From contig OX328130.1 of the NCBI GenBank assembly GCA_946811695.1, positions 68,680,745-68,744,744 on the forward strand: DNA of 64,000 nucleotides, written 5' to 3'. A program made the position numbers and the translations under genes. The notes below the pieces were generated by a model. The model was given only the letters and a program-made list of their open reading frames with translations, was not told the DNA's origin and made no database searches. Shown here piece after piece: positions 21,134 through 30,625 of this stretch; the first letter of the stretch is position 1; each line of letters starts with the position of its first letter. The DNA comes from Gonocerus acuteangulatus (Eukaryota > Arthropoda > Insecta > Hemiptera > Coreidae).

Positions 21134-21134
<1 letters not shown>
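20946..21134 (-). mobile_element. 5S rRNA-headed SINE, minus-strand copy
   Basis: Read on the minus strand from 21134, it begins GCCAACGGCCATAGCAACGT and follows a 5S rRNA for about 108 bp, including ATAAGCAACGTCGGGCGTGG in the internal promoter region and CAGTACCTGAATGGG. After the 5S part come GGGTGGCAACCTGTTGATAG and the tail GGCGCTAATGGCCAAGATGT, ending in poly-A (poly-T at 20946-20965). A 5S head plus an unrelated tail and poly-A is the definition of a 5S-derived SINE (SINE3 type). Confidence 0.88.
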
Positions 21135-21183
<49 letters not shown>

Positions 21184-21249
21184 ATAAAAAGGTTAAGGGT
21201 ATTAACAAACCACACAACTCAAGTTGAGGAATAACCCTTCAGAATTCTC
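21135..21249. repeat. (TA)n and a foldback-related segment
   Basis: A (TA)n run at 21136-21180 abuts the 5S head. The following AAGGGTATTAACAAAC and TTGAGGAATAACCCTTC match one arm of the hairpin at 28975-29084, so this is a second, single-armed copy. Confidence 0.7.
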
Positions 21250-21585
21250 GTAAAAAAAAAAATCAGTCCCGTAACAGGCCACTAAGGGCCCAGAGGGGCA
21301 GATACTGTAGAGGTATCTGATTCTTGACCATACGGCACACTAGGGGGATAGTGTGGTCAGTACTATGTTCCGGCCGCCTGATTTTTCCCTTTGCAGGTAC
21401 GTACCCATTAATTAATTAATTAATTAATTAAAGGCTGGGTGAGCCTAGGGACGATCTGGGACCCCAAGTTCAACCCTCGAACGATGACACTAGAAGAAAA
21501 AAATCTTTAGTGCACGCTCTGGTTTTGAACCTGGGTCCTCCAGTTCATTAGTCGAGTGCTCTACCACTGAGCTAACCTCGCCCCC
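21250..21585 (-). mobile_element. SINE T1, complete copy with target duplication
   Basis: On the minus strand the head runs GGGGCGAGGTTAGCTCAGTG, the B-box region reads GGTTCAAAACC, and the 3' end carries GGGCCCTTAGTGGCC. The insertion is bounded by an 11-bp direct repeat, TCAGAATTCTC, at 21239-21249 and 21586-21596, the expected product of target-primed reverse transcription. A short (AATT)n-like stretch at 21409-21430 is internal. Confidence 0.88.
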
Positions 21586-21612
21586 TCAGAATTCTCATAG
21601 AATAATAAAACA

Positions 21613-21786
21613 GCCAACGGCTATAGCCACGTTGAATACACCGCTTCCCGTCGATCACCGAAGTTAAGCAACGTCGGGCGTGGTCAGTACCTGAATGGAT
21701 GACCGACGACGTGCTGTTCGCATTATAAAAGGGTGGCAACCTGTAGATAGCCCGGCGCTAATAGCCAAATAGTTGATTCGCCGTTT

Positions 21787-21790
<4 letters not shown>
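21613..21790 (+). mobile_element. 5S rRNA-headed SINE, plus-strand copy
   Basis: The head GCCAACGGCTATAGCCACGT, then GAAGTTAAGCAACGTCGGG and GTCAGTACCTGAATGGATGA, is a 5S rRNA of arthropod type over about 110 bp. It continues with GGGTGGCAACCTGTAGATAG and the tail GGCGCTAATAGCCAA. The 5S part carries several changes and lacks the true 3' stem and terminator, so it is a SINE and not a 5S gene. It faces the minus copy at 20946-21134 across a T1 SINE. Confidence 0.88.
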
Positions 21791-21827
<37 letters not shown>

Positions 21828-22434
21828 TAGGAGATACTATTATTTTTATTTATTTAAAATACAAACACAATTGTTACTATTATTCTCAAATACAATTGGT
21901 CAACTTAACAATTGGGTGTCTCCTTCACCCTCTTTATTTAGGCTTGAAAACAACAAAAGCCTAGTTGCTGGGAGACCTAAGTTAATAACATGTCCTCATC
22001 AGTTTAAGAGTACGTCATGAATAATATACGAAGGCACAAATATAATTAAATAAATAAAATAAAATAATATACAAACAAAATAATAAAAAAAAAAGAAGCC
22101 ATACAAGTCAATATATCTCATAATATAATAATATCTAAAAATATAAAACTGAAATTAACATAATAATTACAGATATAAACAGATAGATAAAACTAAAAAA
22201 ATAAATAAAATAACAGAGCAGAAAGACTAACAATAAAAATGATCAATATACTAATAAGAAAATAACACAGCGTACCGAACCACTTCACCTACTAGACCAG
22301 AGCATTCGATGGAGGTATTAACGGTGCAGTCAAATTTATCAACCACAGACATACCCGCACCCCAAATTAAAATAAAAAACAAGTAAAAACATAAATAACT
22401 TAAGAAAAAAAAACAAAAAAAAAACAGGCGATCC
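21791..22434 (-). other. Probable 3' untranslated part of the R2-like element
   Basis: It lies directly downstream, on the minus strand, of the endonuclease-like frame that stops at 22435. It is A/T-rich on the minus strand and contains GCCTAAATAAAGAGG near 21945. The boundary of the element is not visible. A (TA)n at 21789-21822 separates it from the 5S SINE. Confidence 0.4.
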
Positions 22435-23093
22435 TCAACGGCCCACCCCGCCGAGGAGTGTCCTCCATCGACTGAAGATGATGCAGGAGACCTTTAATAC
22501 ACGCAAGGTAATGCTTCTTAGTACCCCCATCGGGACACCAAGCTGCCTTAAACTCTTGGCAGAAGCACCGCTCCACACACCCCTCCAGCTCAATGTACAG
22601 GACGTTACCTCCAAGTCGGTCACAGGCACGCCAAACATTCGCCCCACTGCCAAACGGACACCAAGTCGCCCGTACTTCCGACACTTCGACCGGTGCAGCG
22701 AGTTCAGATCAGAGGAGTTCCCATTAACAATCTGTGCGTCCACAATCGTCACCTTACCCTCTTTCGCCACAATTATGTCGGGTTTCCATCGTCGGCCATC
22801 GGCTCTCAGGACTTTCTCGAGGTGAACCTCGTACCCCCTCCCGGCTAAGGCATCACCCTGTACATCCACCATAGTATCGTGCCTCAAACGACCTCCCCGT
22901 GAAACATAGCACTGCTGAACAGCATGGGTGCCGGTCTCATCTACAAGGCAACCTGCCAGGTAAGGATCCGGCCCCCACGCCGGCCTCTTGTCGTTCTCAC
23001 GGTGGTCGGAAGAGCATTTATGTGGGTACGAACATACTGGATGAAGTCCCACCTAGAAGTGGTTCCAGCTCCATCATTGAGCCAATGTGTCGA

Positions 23094-23095
<2 letters not shown>
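22435..23095 (-). pseudogene. R2-type non-LTR retrotransposon ORF, C-terminal fragment
   Basis: The minus-strand frame encodes the C-terminal end of an R2-clade polyprotein: a zinc-knuckle-like part (AGC ... H ... C ahead of GGRLRHD) and the restriction-like endonuclease core with RRWKPDIIVAKEGKVTIVDA, whose P-D and D/K residues form the PD-(D/E)XK motif. In this family the domain nicks the target DNA so that reverse transcription can start. Upstream of the knuckle, another frame gives WWDFIQYVRTHINALPTTVR, as in R2 proteins just before the knuckle, so a frameshift separates the two. The reverse transcriptase is missing; the fragment stops at a (TA)n. Ribosomal DNA is not seen nearby, so it is a displaced or non-rDNA R2-like copy. 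Confidence 0.75.

Positions 23096-23096
<1 letters not shown>

Positions 23097-23167
<71 letters not shown>
23097..23167. repeat. (TA)n microsatellite
   Basis: A 71-bp TA run between the R2-like fragment and a T1 SINE. Confidence 0.93.
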
Positions 23168-23169
<2 letters not shown>

Positions 23170-23327
23170 GGGCGAGGTTAGCTCAGTGGTAGAGCACTAA
23201 TGACTCTAGCAATCAAAGCAGCATATTGGAAAATACGGCGGCCGGAGCATAGTGTCACCCTAGTGTGCCGTATGGTCATGAATCAGATACCTCTATAGTA
23301 TCTGCCCCTCAGGGCCCTCGTGGCCGG
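23168..23327 (+). mobile_element. SINE T1, internally deleted copy
   Basis: Starts GGGGGCGAGGTTAGCTCAGT and GGTAGAGCAC, then jumps to AATGACTCTAGCAATC, CGGCGGCCGGAGCATAGTG and the end CAGGGCCCTCGTGGCCGG. The B-box half of the tRNA head and the first part of the body are deleted. Confidence 0.82.
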
Positions 23328-24489
23328 TTATAGGTTTTCTATTTTAGGGAAACTAAAGAAATAATTGTTGAGGAAATATATGTAACAGTTTTCGAGCAAT
23401 GTGGGTCCGACTAGTTGTTCTAGCTAATTTTTGGTTTAGGTATTTAGAAACGTTGGATCCAATTCAAAATTCTTCTAGATATTTAAATTTGGAGTTACGG
23501 AAGTATTAGAAAAAAATATTTTTAATTATATGATAAGTTTGTATTATGGCCATTTTGCATAATTGCGCCTTAATGCTTTGAATGTTATCAGATCTTATTG
23601 GATTAGGTGTTTAAATTTCTAACAAAATATTAACAATATCAGTTCCAATCTTTGCCAATGACAAGATGGATAAACGTTATTTAAACGCGCTGAGAGTAGG
23701 GCTTTTTGGCTCTTCAGATCTCTTGAAAACTAATCATATTTTTTGGAATCTTTCAGAACTTGTATCACGTATTCGGCATTATTTTCTGACTATGTGACAG
23801 CGATATTGTATAGAGACTTCCCCTATATCCCCACCCTCCCGCAAGTCTAGACTTTTGTCCAATTTTGGGACATGAAATATTCTATCCTCTCTCCAACTGT
23901 CTTTTTTTCTTCAGATCTTTCCTTAACCAATTAACAATGTTCGGAACGTCCTTCCACTCTAATGAGCATACACTGATGTCGTTCCTTAAGCTCAAATAAA
24001 GAGTTGAGCAAAGAGAAATCGAAGGAGACGAGCAAAGAGCAAAGCGAAACTGTCAAATACATTAGTTTAATGGGAAGTACAGAGAGTAGACCAGCTGGCA
24101 AAATAGAGAGCATAGGAAGGAATTTGATTGAGTTTGCGTAATGCTCTTTGCTCTCTCTACGCTCAACTCCGTTTATAGCCGTACACACATGATGTAATGT
24201 GCCTTCTACAAAGCAAGATGCCGTGAGGAATTCTTTACAGAGGAGGGTGCAATGCCTTCTGATGGTGCAAAAAGTGTTGAGCCTAGAGAGACCAAAGAAT
24301 ATGAGCAAAAACATAGCGAAGAAATCAAACAAGACAGAGAGTGGACCAGCTGGCAAAGTAGAGAGCATAGGAATAGATTTGAACTCACATTGTATTTCGC
24401 TGTTCGCTTTGACCTTCCATTTTACTCTGTTTACGTTTCACTCTGTGTGTATCGTAACTCATTCACTCGTTTAGCGTAAATGGAGTGAT
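23328..24489. other. No gene; an imperfect direct repeat is present
   Basis: GACCAGCTGGCAAAATAGAG at about 24090 and GACCAGCTGGCAAAGTAGAG at about 24345 lie in two related segments of about 60 bp (both followed by AGCATAGGAA). Overlapping frames on both strands give no recognisable protein. Confidence 0.5.
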
Positions 24490-25490
24490 GTCCTTCCTTA
24501 CACAGATAAATGAAGTAATGTACTTTCTTACATAGCAGGATGTAGTGACTTACCTCCTCAAAAGCAGAATGCAATGATGCGTTTTATTAGAGAGCTGTTT
24601 ACAGTGATGTGTCTTCTTACACAGCAGAATGCAGTGATTTGTTTTTACACATCAGGAAGCATTGATGTGCTTTCTAACAAAGCAAGATGCAGGAATTTGT
24701 CTTCTTACTGAGCAGGATGCAATGAAGTACGTACAGCAGACTGCTGTATGCAGTGATGTGTCTTTTTACACAGCAAGATGCAGTGTTGTATCTCCTTACA
24801 CAGCAGGCTGCAGCGATGCTATTTCTGACACGGCAGAATGCAGTGATGTCTCTTCTCACACAGCAGGAATAAGTAATGCGTCTTCCTACACAGTAGGATA
24901 CAGGGATGTGCTTCCTTAGATAGCTGGATGTAGTGACGCACCTCCTCAAAAGCAGAACCAATGATGTCTTCTTACAAAGCAGGATGAAAGGATGCGGCTT
25001 CTTAAAGAGTTGTATGCAGTAATGTGAATTCTTAAATATCTGTAAGCAGTAACGTGTCTTTAACATAGCTGTAAGCAGTAGTGCGTCTTCTTACACAACA
25101 GTAAGCTGTAATATTTCTACTTACACAGCAGAATGGATTGATGTGTCTTGTTACACAAAAGTATGCAGGAATGTGTCTTCTTACACGGCAGTAAACAGTA
25201 ATGTGTATTCTTACACAGCAGTAAACAGTAATGTGTCTTCTTACACAGCAGTAAATAGCAATGTGTCTTCTTAATCAAAAGTAAGCAGTAATGTGGCTTC
25301 TTACACAGCAGTAAGCAGTAATAGGTCTTCTTACACAAAAGTAAGCAGTAATGTGTCTTCTAACACAGGAGAATGCAGTAATGTGTCTTCTTACACAAAA
25401 GTAAGCAGTAACCTATCTTCTTACACAACAGTAAACACTGATGTGTCTTTATACGCAGCAGTATGTAGTGATATCTCTTCTTAAACACAG
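24490..25490. repeat. Degenerate 30-bp minisatellite
   Basis: The period is about 30 bp, built from ATGTGTCTTCTTACACAGCA and GTAAGCAGTA with many substitutions and small indels. It is regular from about 25150 to 25450 and increasingly eroded to the left. A ten-residue peptide period appears on both strands, again a result of a period divisible by three. Divergence between units shows an old array. Confidence 0.85.
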
Positions 25491-26225
25491 TGGAATAATC
25501 CATTGCATCCTTCGAACTTCTTTTCGTGCTCCTTTACAAAACCCTTCTTCCTATAAACTGCTTTCTCGTTTTCTCCAGTTTTGGAGCTGCTGAGATAAGT
25601 GTTTTCAAGCCTAAGATTCTGGATTATACACGAATAGCGGTGTGCTTAGATTATACACGAATAGTGGTATACCTAGTTCTTGGAGGTATGGAAAAAGTAG
25701 TGAGCATTGAAACAGGTCCTTATAATGTTTAAAATATACACATATATATAATTTCTGATCGAACTTATCTTGAACAACTTATAAATAAACCTTGATAAAA
25801 AAAAAATATATTTTTATATTCTCTCAAAGCGATTGTTTGCTCTCCAACAGTATTCCTATGATGATAGAAAAGAGCAGAGAGAAATACTAACAAGCGTACC
25901 ATCATATCCCTTTGTGTCTTTGCTGTATCTTCCGAGGAACGCTTCAAAGGTTATCGAAGCAACTTAACGAACTAGCTACCTTCCAAAGAACCAAAGCACG
26001 TCGGACTAGCTTGGCGTTTCACTCAGACGAGGATGGAGGAAATCTAGTAATAATATCGTCTATGTCTTGTGATACTTGATGATATACTTGATGATATACT
26101 TGATGATATACTTGAGTGAACTGCGGAATCGTTGCAGGTCTCCGTAAACGTTCTTATTTCTTGTTTTCTTACACGTTTTTTAGGAATATTTGTGTTTTTG
26201 CAAAAGCTGATTTGTTTTATACTAA
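25491..26225. other. No gene recognised
   Basis: Contains a short duplicated phrase TTATACACGAATAG at about 25623 and 25650, and three copies of TGATGATATACT near 26075-26110. No coding or RNA signal. Confidence 0.4.
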
Positions 26226-26305
26226 ATTATACCTGTGTGATTAGATAAATAGGCCACGAGTGCCCAGAGGGTTGGATATTGTTGAGGTTTCTGATTTGCC
26301 CATAA
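26226..26305. repeat. 80-bp direct repeat, left copy
   Basis: Identical but for one base to 27268-27347. It contains TATACCTGTGTGATTAGATA and GGCCACGAGTGCCCAGAGGG; the second half is a diverged antisense T1 SINE 3' end. Confidence 0.9.
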
Positions 26306-27267
26306 ACTACTAGCTGTTACCTGGCGTGCCATGCTACACCTACTTTCTGCATATAGAAGACCCTAAAAAAATTAGAAACCAAAAGAGTATTACTAAAATC
26401 TAATAACACGAACCTGTAACTGTTTCGAACCCGTGCCCTCCGAACTTTGAGTCATAGACGACTTTGACCTAACCTATAACACCCCCCGTATCAAGACATA
26501 CATGTATGCCAAGTTTGGTGAAAATCGGTCTAACGGTGTCGATTTTTTAAAAAAAAAACAAAAAAAAAAAAAAAAAAACATACAGACAGCAGCTGCTAGA
26601 CGTTTTTGACTTGGCCTATGACAATCCCCTGATCAAGACCAACCTGTGTGCCCAGTTTGATCAAAACCTATTGAACGGGTTTGATTTTATAGGGAACAAA
26701 CATACAGACAGACAGCTGGTAGACGTTTTTGACCTAGCTTACGGCACTCTCCAGATTAGGATCTACCTGTGTACCGAGTTTAGTCAAAATCGGACGAACG
26801 GCGTGGATTTGTATGAGGTACAAACTTACTGACAGACAGCTGGTAGAGGTTTTTGACTTAGCCTACGACACTCCTCAGATTAAGATCTACATGTGTACAG
26901 AGTTTAGTCAAAATCGAACGAACTTTGTGGATTTTTATAAGGGACAAACATACATACAGACAGTTATAAGACGTTTTTGACTTAGTCTACGACACTCCCC
27001 AGATTATGATCTACATGTGTACCGAGTTTAGTCAAAATCGGACGAACTGTGTGGAGACGGTATCGAGTTTATTCAAAATCGGACGAACGGTGCGGATTTG
27101 TATAAGGCACAAACATACAGACAGACAGCTGGTAGATTTTTTTGACCTAGCCTAGGAGATTTCCCGTATCAAGTCCTACCTGTCTGGCAAGTTTGGTCCA
27201 AATCGGTCAAACGGTGTGGATTTGTATAAGGAACAAACAAACAGACACGTGATTTTTATATATATAG
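26306..27267 (+). mobile_element. Family R copy with a tandemly repeated tail
   Basis: It opens with CTACTAGCTGTTACCTGGCG and GTGCCATGCTACACCTACTT, then carries about six successive versions of a ~90-125-bp unit, each with GACGTTTTTGAC, a CCTGTGT-type phrase, AAAATCGGACGAACGG and ACAAACATACAGACAGACAG. It ends GTGATTTTTATATATATAG. The units differ by up to about 15-20 per cent by eye. It is bounded by the 80-bp direct repeats at 26226 and 27268. No protein is encoded. Confidence 0.75.
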
Positions 27268-27347
27268 ATTATACCTGTGTGATTAGATAAATAGGCCACG
27301 AGTGCCCAGAGGGTTGGCTATTGTTGAGGTTTCTGATTTGCCCATAA
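27268..27347. repeat. 80-bp direct repeat, right copy
   Basis: Second copy of 26226-26305, one mismatch. It is followed by GGCACATGTTTGTGTG and a poly-A of about 50 (27366-27415). Confidence 0.9.
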
Positions 27348-27363
27348 GGCACATGTTTGTGTG

Positions 27364-27418
<55 letters not shown>

Positions 27419-27654
27419 TTGAGGTATATTTAAACCATTCAGGATGAAGAGTCACTTTCCTGACAAAGGGGCGTTATGCCCCCTCCCCCCGTGGCCTGAC
27501 GCACGGTGGGGCCAAACGACATTTCGTTTTTCAAAAAAGGCTACTAATTAGTCTCTAAATCTTAACCGAACTCCATGATTTTTTTTTTAAAATGAAAGCT
27601 AGTGACATTTAGAACAACTTACTAATGAAAGATATTTTTTTGTTAACCTTGTTT
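27348..27654. other. Poly-A run and unassigned sequence
   Basis: A poly-A run at about 27366-27415 is followed by GC-richer DNA with C-runs (27480-27490). No gene. Confidence 0.5.
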
Positions 27655-28021
27655 ATTAACACTCCAATGGTCGCGCCATTGAAACTACCATTGGTGGGAG
27701 ATACGCCTGAGTTTCAGTTTTATTTACCGTAAATAACTTTATCTATTGTATTAAGAATGTACAAAAACTCTTAACAAGAGACTTAAGCGACTCGAAATTC
27801 GTCTCTATTATACTTTAAGCTGCCTTATCAGCTGAGAACTGTCACTGGTTTACATCCTTATCTTTGACATGAAGTGCTGAACTTCAGATAGGAGGCATTT
27901 CATTCACAAAGTCCTTAAATCGATTCATGTCCTTTATCCTGAGATTCTCTAAGGGAAAGGCCCCCTCTTCTCCGTGATTTCTCTCAGTTCTTTTTCTAAA
28001 ATTTCCTTACATTTTATTTTA

Positions 28022-28610
28022 GAACTAGCTGTTCCCCGGCGTACCATCACCTACTTTGTGCCTATGACACTCCCCGTATTAAGATCTACCTGTGTAACAA
28101 GTCATATCGAAATCGGTCAAACGTTGTGAATTTGTATTTATCTGTCAAGTAATTCGTGAAGCAGCCGACAGACGCCAGCACCACAGCCTGCGAGTAGATA
28201 GCTATTATCAAAGAAAGGCCAGCACTCTTGTTGTTAGCAATAAATTGTTAGACATTATTAATCAATTTATAATCAAGTAGTAGGTACTTACGGAGAAAAA
28301 ATGTGAATGTCCGAACCCTTCTTCGCTCTGTTAGTGTATCCATAATATATGTCATGGAAGTGAGTTGAGGTTAGGTTGACACATTAGATTCAAGAGAAAT
28401 TTGAAGAATGGCCGTCAGAATCTGAAAGGAACAGTGTAGCAAAAGTTTTCTTCAACAAAACTTTTGACCTTTTGACCAAATTTTGAAATTTGACTGTTTT
28501 GACCTAGCCAGTAAGACCTACCAGTGTGCCAAGTTTGGTAAAAATCGGCCAATCTGTGTGGATTTGTATAAGGAACAAACAGATAAACAGACGGACAAAC
28601 ACAGAAAAAG

Positions 28611-28613
<3 letters not shown>
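28022..28613 (+). mobile_element. Family R retroelement copy
   Basis: It starts AACTAGCTGTTCCCCGGCGT, has CTATGACACTCCCCGTATTA, the AGTAATTCGTGAAGCAGCCG block and the tail GCCAAGTTTGGTAAAAATCGG, GGAACAAACAGATAAACAGA, then (TA)n at 28614-28663. The order equals that of 1-515 and 31896-32425 read on the minus strand. Confidence 0.7.
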
Positions 28614-28666
<53 letters not shown>

Positions 28667-28974
28667 TAATCGTGATATAGATAGAGAACTACCCTTCCTT
28701 TCATGAAGCCTAAATCAAATTGACAATATTTGTTACAATGTGTATTTCTTATCACTCGAATGGTCGCGCCATTGAAACTACCATTGGTGGTCGCCTTGGA
28801 TCTGAGAGATACGCCTGAGTTTCAGTCTTATTTACCGTAAATAACTTTATCTATTGTATTAAGAATGAACAAAAACTCTTAACAGGAGATTAATATATAA
28901 AAAATTAGTAAATTTACCAAGAAAAAGTTATTTATTTAAATATGTTGATGAAAAGGGGAAGGGTATTAATTAAT

Positions 28975-29084
28975 AATACAATCCAAGGTGAGGAATAACC
29001 CTTCAAAGTTCAACATATACTTTTATTATATAATAAATGTATATGTTGAACTTTGAAGGGTTATTCCTCACCTTGGATTGTATT
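28975..29084. repeat. Perfect 45-bp inverted repeat (hairpin)
   Basis: The left arm (28975-29019) and right arm (29040-29084) are exact reverse complements around a 20-bp AT loop. Each arm includes GGTGAGGAATAACCCTTCAA. A single-arm relative lies at about 21188-21240. Confidence 0.93.
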
Positions 29085-29195
29085 ATATGTTATTTATTTA
29101 TTATATGCAAACTTATATAGTTGAAATGTACAAATAACAAGTAGGTAGGAAATATTAGGGCAAATAGTAATAATATTTTGTAGAAATATATAACT

Positions 29196-29393
29196 TCAAA
29201 AAACGTCTTCTGTATCATCATCCACTTTACATCCATCTGGACAATATAATGTGCAATGATAGAGACATAAATATTTGCCGCACCCCTTGCATTTATACTG
29301 GGTGAGCCTTGTAGTCTTGTTTGCCCAAAACATTTGGTATCGCTTTATAGTTTCGGTTCTCTCGGTGCTATCTTTTTTACCCCTGTTTCTTCA
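29196..29393 (-). pseudogene. piggyBac-like transposase, C-terminal cysteine-rich fragment
   Basis: Reading the minus strand from about 29393 to the TGA at 29196-29198 gives roughly 65 codons ending in a cysteine cluster: RLTQYKCKGCGKYLCLYHCT, then LYCPDGCKVDDDTEDVF. The C-x2-C ... C-x3-H-C ... C-x3-C spacing resembles the cysteine-rich domain that closes piggyBac transposases and binds the element ends. The DDD catalytic core is not found in the rest of the element. Position close to the right terminal repeat, and the TTAA at the left, agree with this reading; the domain assignment itself is inference, since other cysteine-rich tails exist. Confidence 0.6.
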
Positions 29394-29704
29394 CCAATCG
29401 CTGCATCCATATTCATACTTGATAACATAAGTACGTTTATTTTGTGGTATTTATGACACCAATGTGCCTTCTTTTCTAAAAGTACAAATATGGTCGCGTG
29501 GTATCTATGAGATACAAAATAGTTTTAGTGGCTAGTTACTGCTTGGAGGAGCGTCAGGTCAGAACTGACCCCTCAGCCACTACCTGCTCTAGGAATAGTA
29601 AAGGGCATAGCTAGACCCGCGCTCTTGCGCCCCTTTCACAGTCTACGTAAGATGCTGTGTATCTGAGAGATCTCACGCGACCATTGGAGTGTTAGGTTCA
29701 GTTT

Positions 29705-30565
29705 TTCTTAGCCTAATCCGAACTATACCAGGATTGCATAGAGACAAATTTATCGTAGCATTCTATCTTCAATTTTTCTAGCAATGGCCAAACTTTCACT
29801 TCTAGACAACAGCAGAATCATGCATAATATTAAGTTGTCATTTCCAGGATTTTCAGGTTAGCCGCAGAACCTTATTGACACGAATTTCTCATATGTACAG
29901 GGGTTTCCAAACTGACTGGTGAGGTCAAAGCTCACTTGACCAAAAATTGAGTTTTAAAAGTTGCGTTTATTACAGAGGAGCATCAAATTTTATATAATAA
30001 ATGAATACATTTTTTAGGGCGTTTCCCTCCGGTTATAAGGTTGACCTTATGACGATGTAGAACATAGAGGTCCATTACTTATGTATCTATGTGTTCCACT
30101 CCGCAATTTATCATAATTTCAATTAATAAAAGAAATTATCATAAATTAAGGATTGTGTTTCTATTCTTATTCATTTATTTTTGGCCTCCTCACCAAAAAT
30201 TGTTAAAAAAAAAAAAGCTTAATGTGATGAATCAACTGTTTACATGATTCCAAATATATCGCACCATGTCTGCTTCGATGGTGAATTTCTATTCTGGATC
30301 TTACGGAGGCGGGACCCTTTAAAATTTCCACTGAATCCTAAACGCTTTTCATTTCTGCTTTTTTCAGTTTTTTTCAAAAGAATTCCCTTTGATTCTATTC
30401 ACTTTAATCTAAAATAAATCCGCATCACCTTTTAGTTGGTTAGGTTCTGTTTCACTAATGCTTAAAACAACCCACTCCAAGAAGAGTTCAAGCTTTATAT
30501 ACCTAACATATTCCTTAGTATTCTGTATTATTTTAATTTTGAATTACTGAACATTTAAAATTTCC

Positions 30566-30568
<3 letters not shown>
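29705..30568. other. No gene; a fragment of a family A head
   Basis: At about 30018-30055, TTAGGGCGTTTCCCTCCGGT and AAGGTTGACCTTATGACG resemble the family A head. The rest gives no frame, RNA or repeat match. Confidence 0.4.

Positions 30569-30620
<52 letters not shown>
30569..30620. repeat. (TA)n on the left of the mariner
   Basis: TA run immediately outside the left terminal repeat; another lies on the right at about 31868-31890. The element appears to have inserted into a (TA)n tract. Confidence 0.9.

Positions 30621-30621
<1 letters not shown>

Positions 30622-30625
<4 letters not shown>

Larger units (their letters stand above)
27655..29704. mobile_element. piggyBac-like transposon with nested insertions
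   Basis: The left end is TTAA followed by CACTCCAATGGTCGCG; the right end is the exact reverse complement, CGCGACCATTGGAGTG, followed by TTAG. A TTAA target site is the hallmark of piggyBac. A second left end (TCACTCGAATGGTCGCG, with the same 100 bp behind it) occurs at 28746, so there are either two copies or an internal duplication. A family R copy (28022-28613) and a (TA)n are inserted between them. A transposase C-terminus is preserved near the right end on the minus strand. Confidence 0.7.

Noticed and set aside
21613..21722. A functional 5S rRNA gene
   Set aside because: Several substitutions, no proper closing stem or terminator, and a SINE tail follows, as also in the minus copy at 20946-21134.
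21960..22020. A hammerhead in the 3' part of the R2-like element (CTGATGAGGAC on the minus strand)
   Set aside because: The first core word is present, but I could not find a paired stem II followed by GAAA.
22478..22825. Plus-strand frame of 115 codons
   Set aside because: It is the antisense shadow of the R2-type endonuclease frame on the minus strand.
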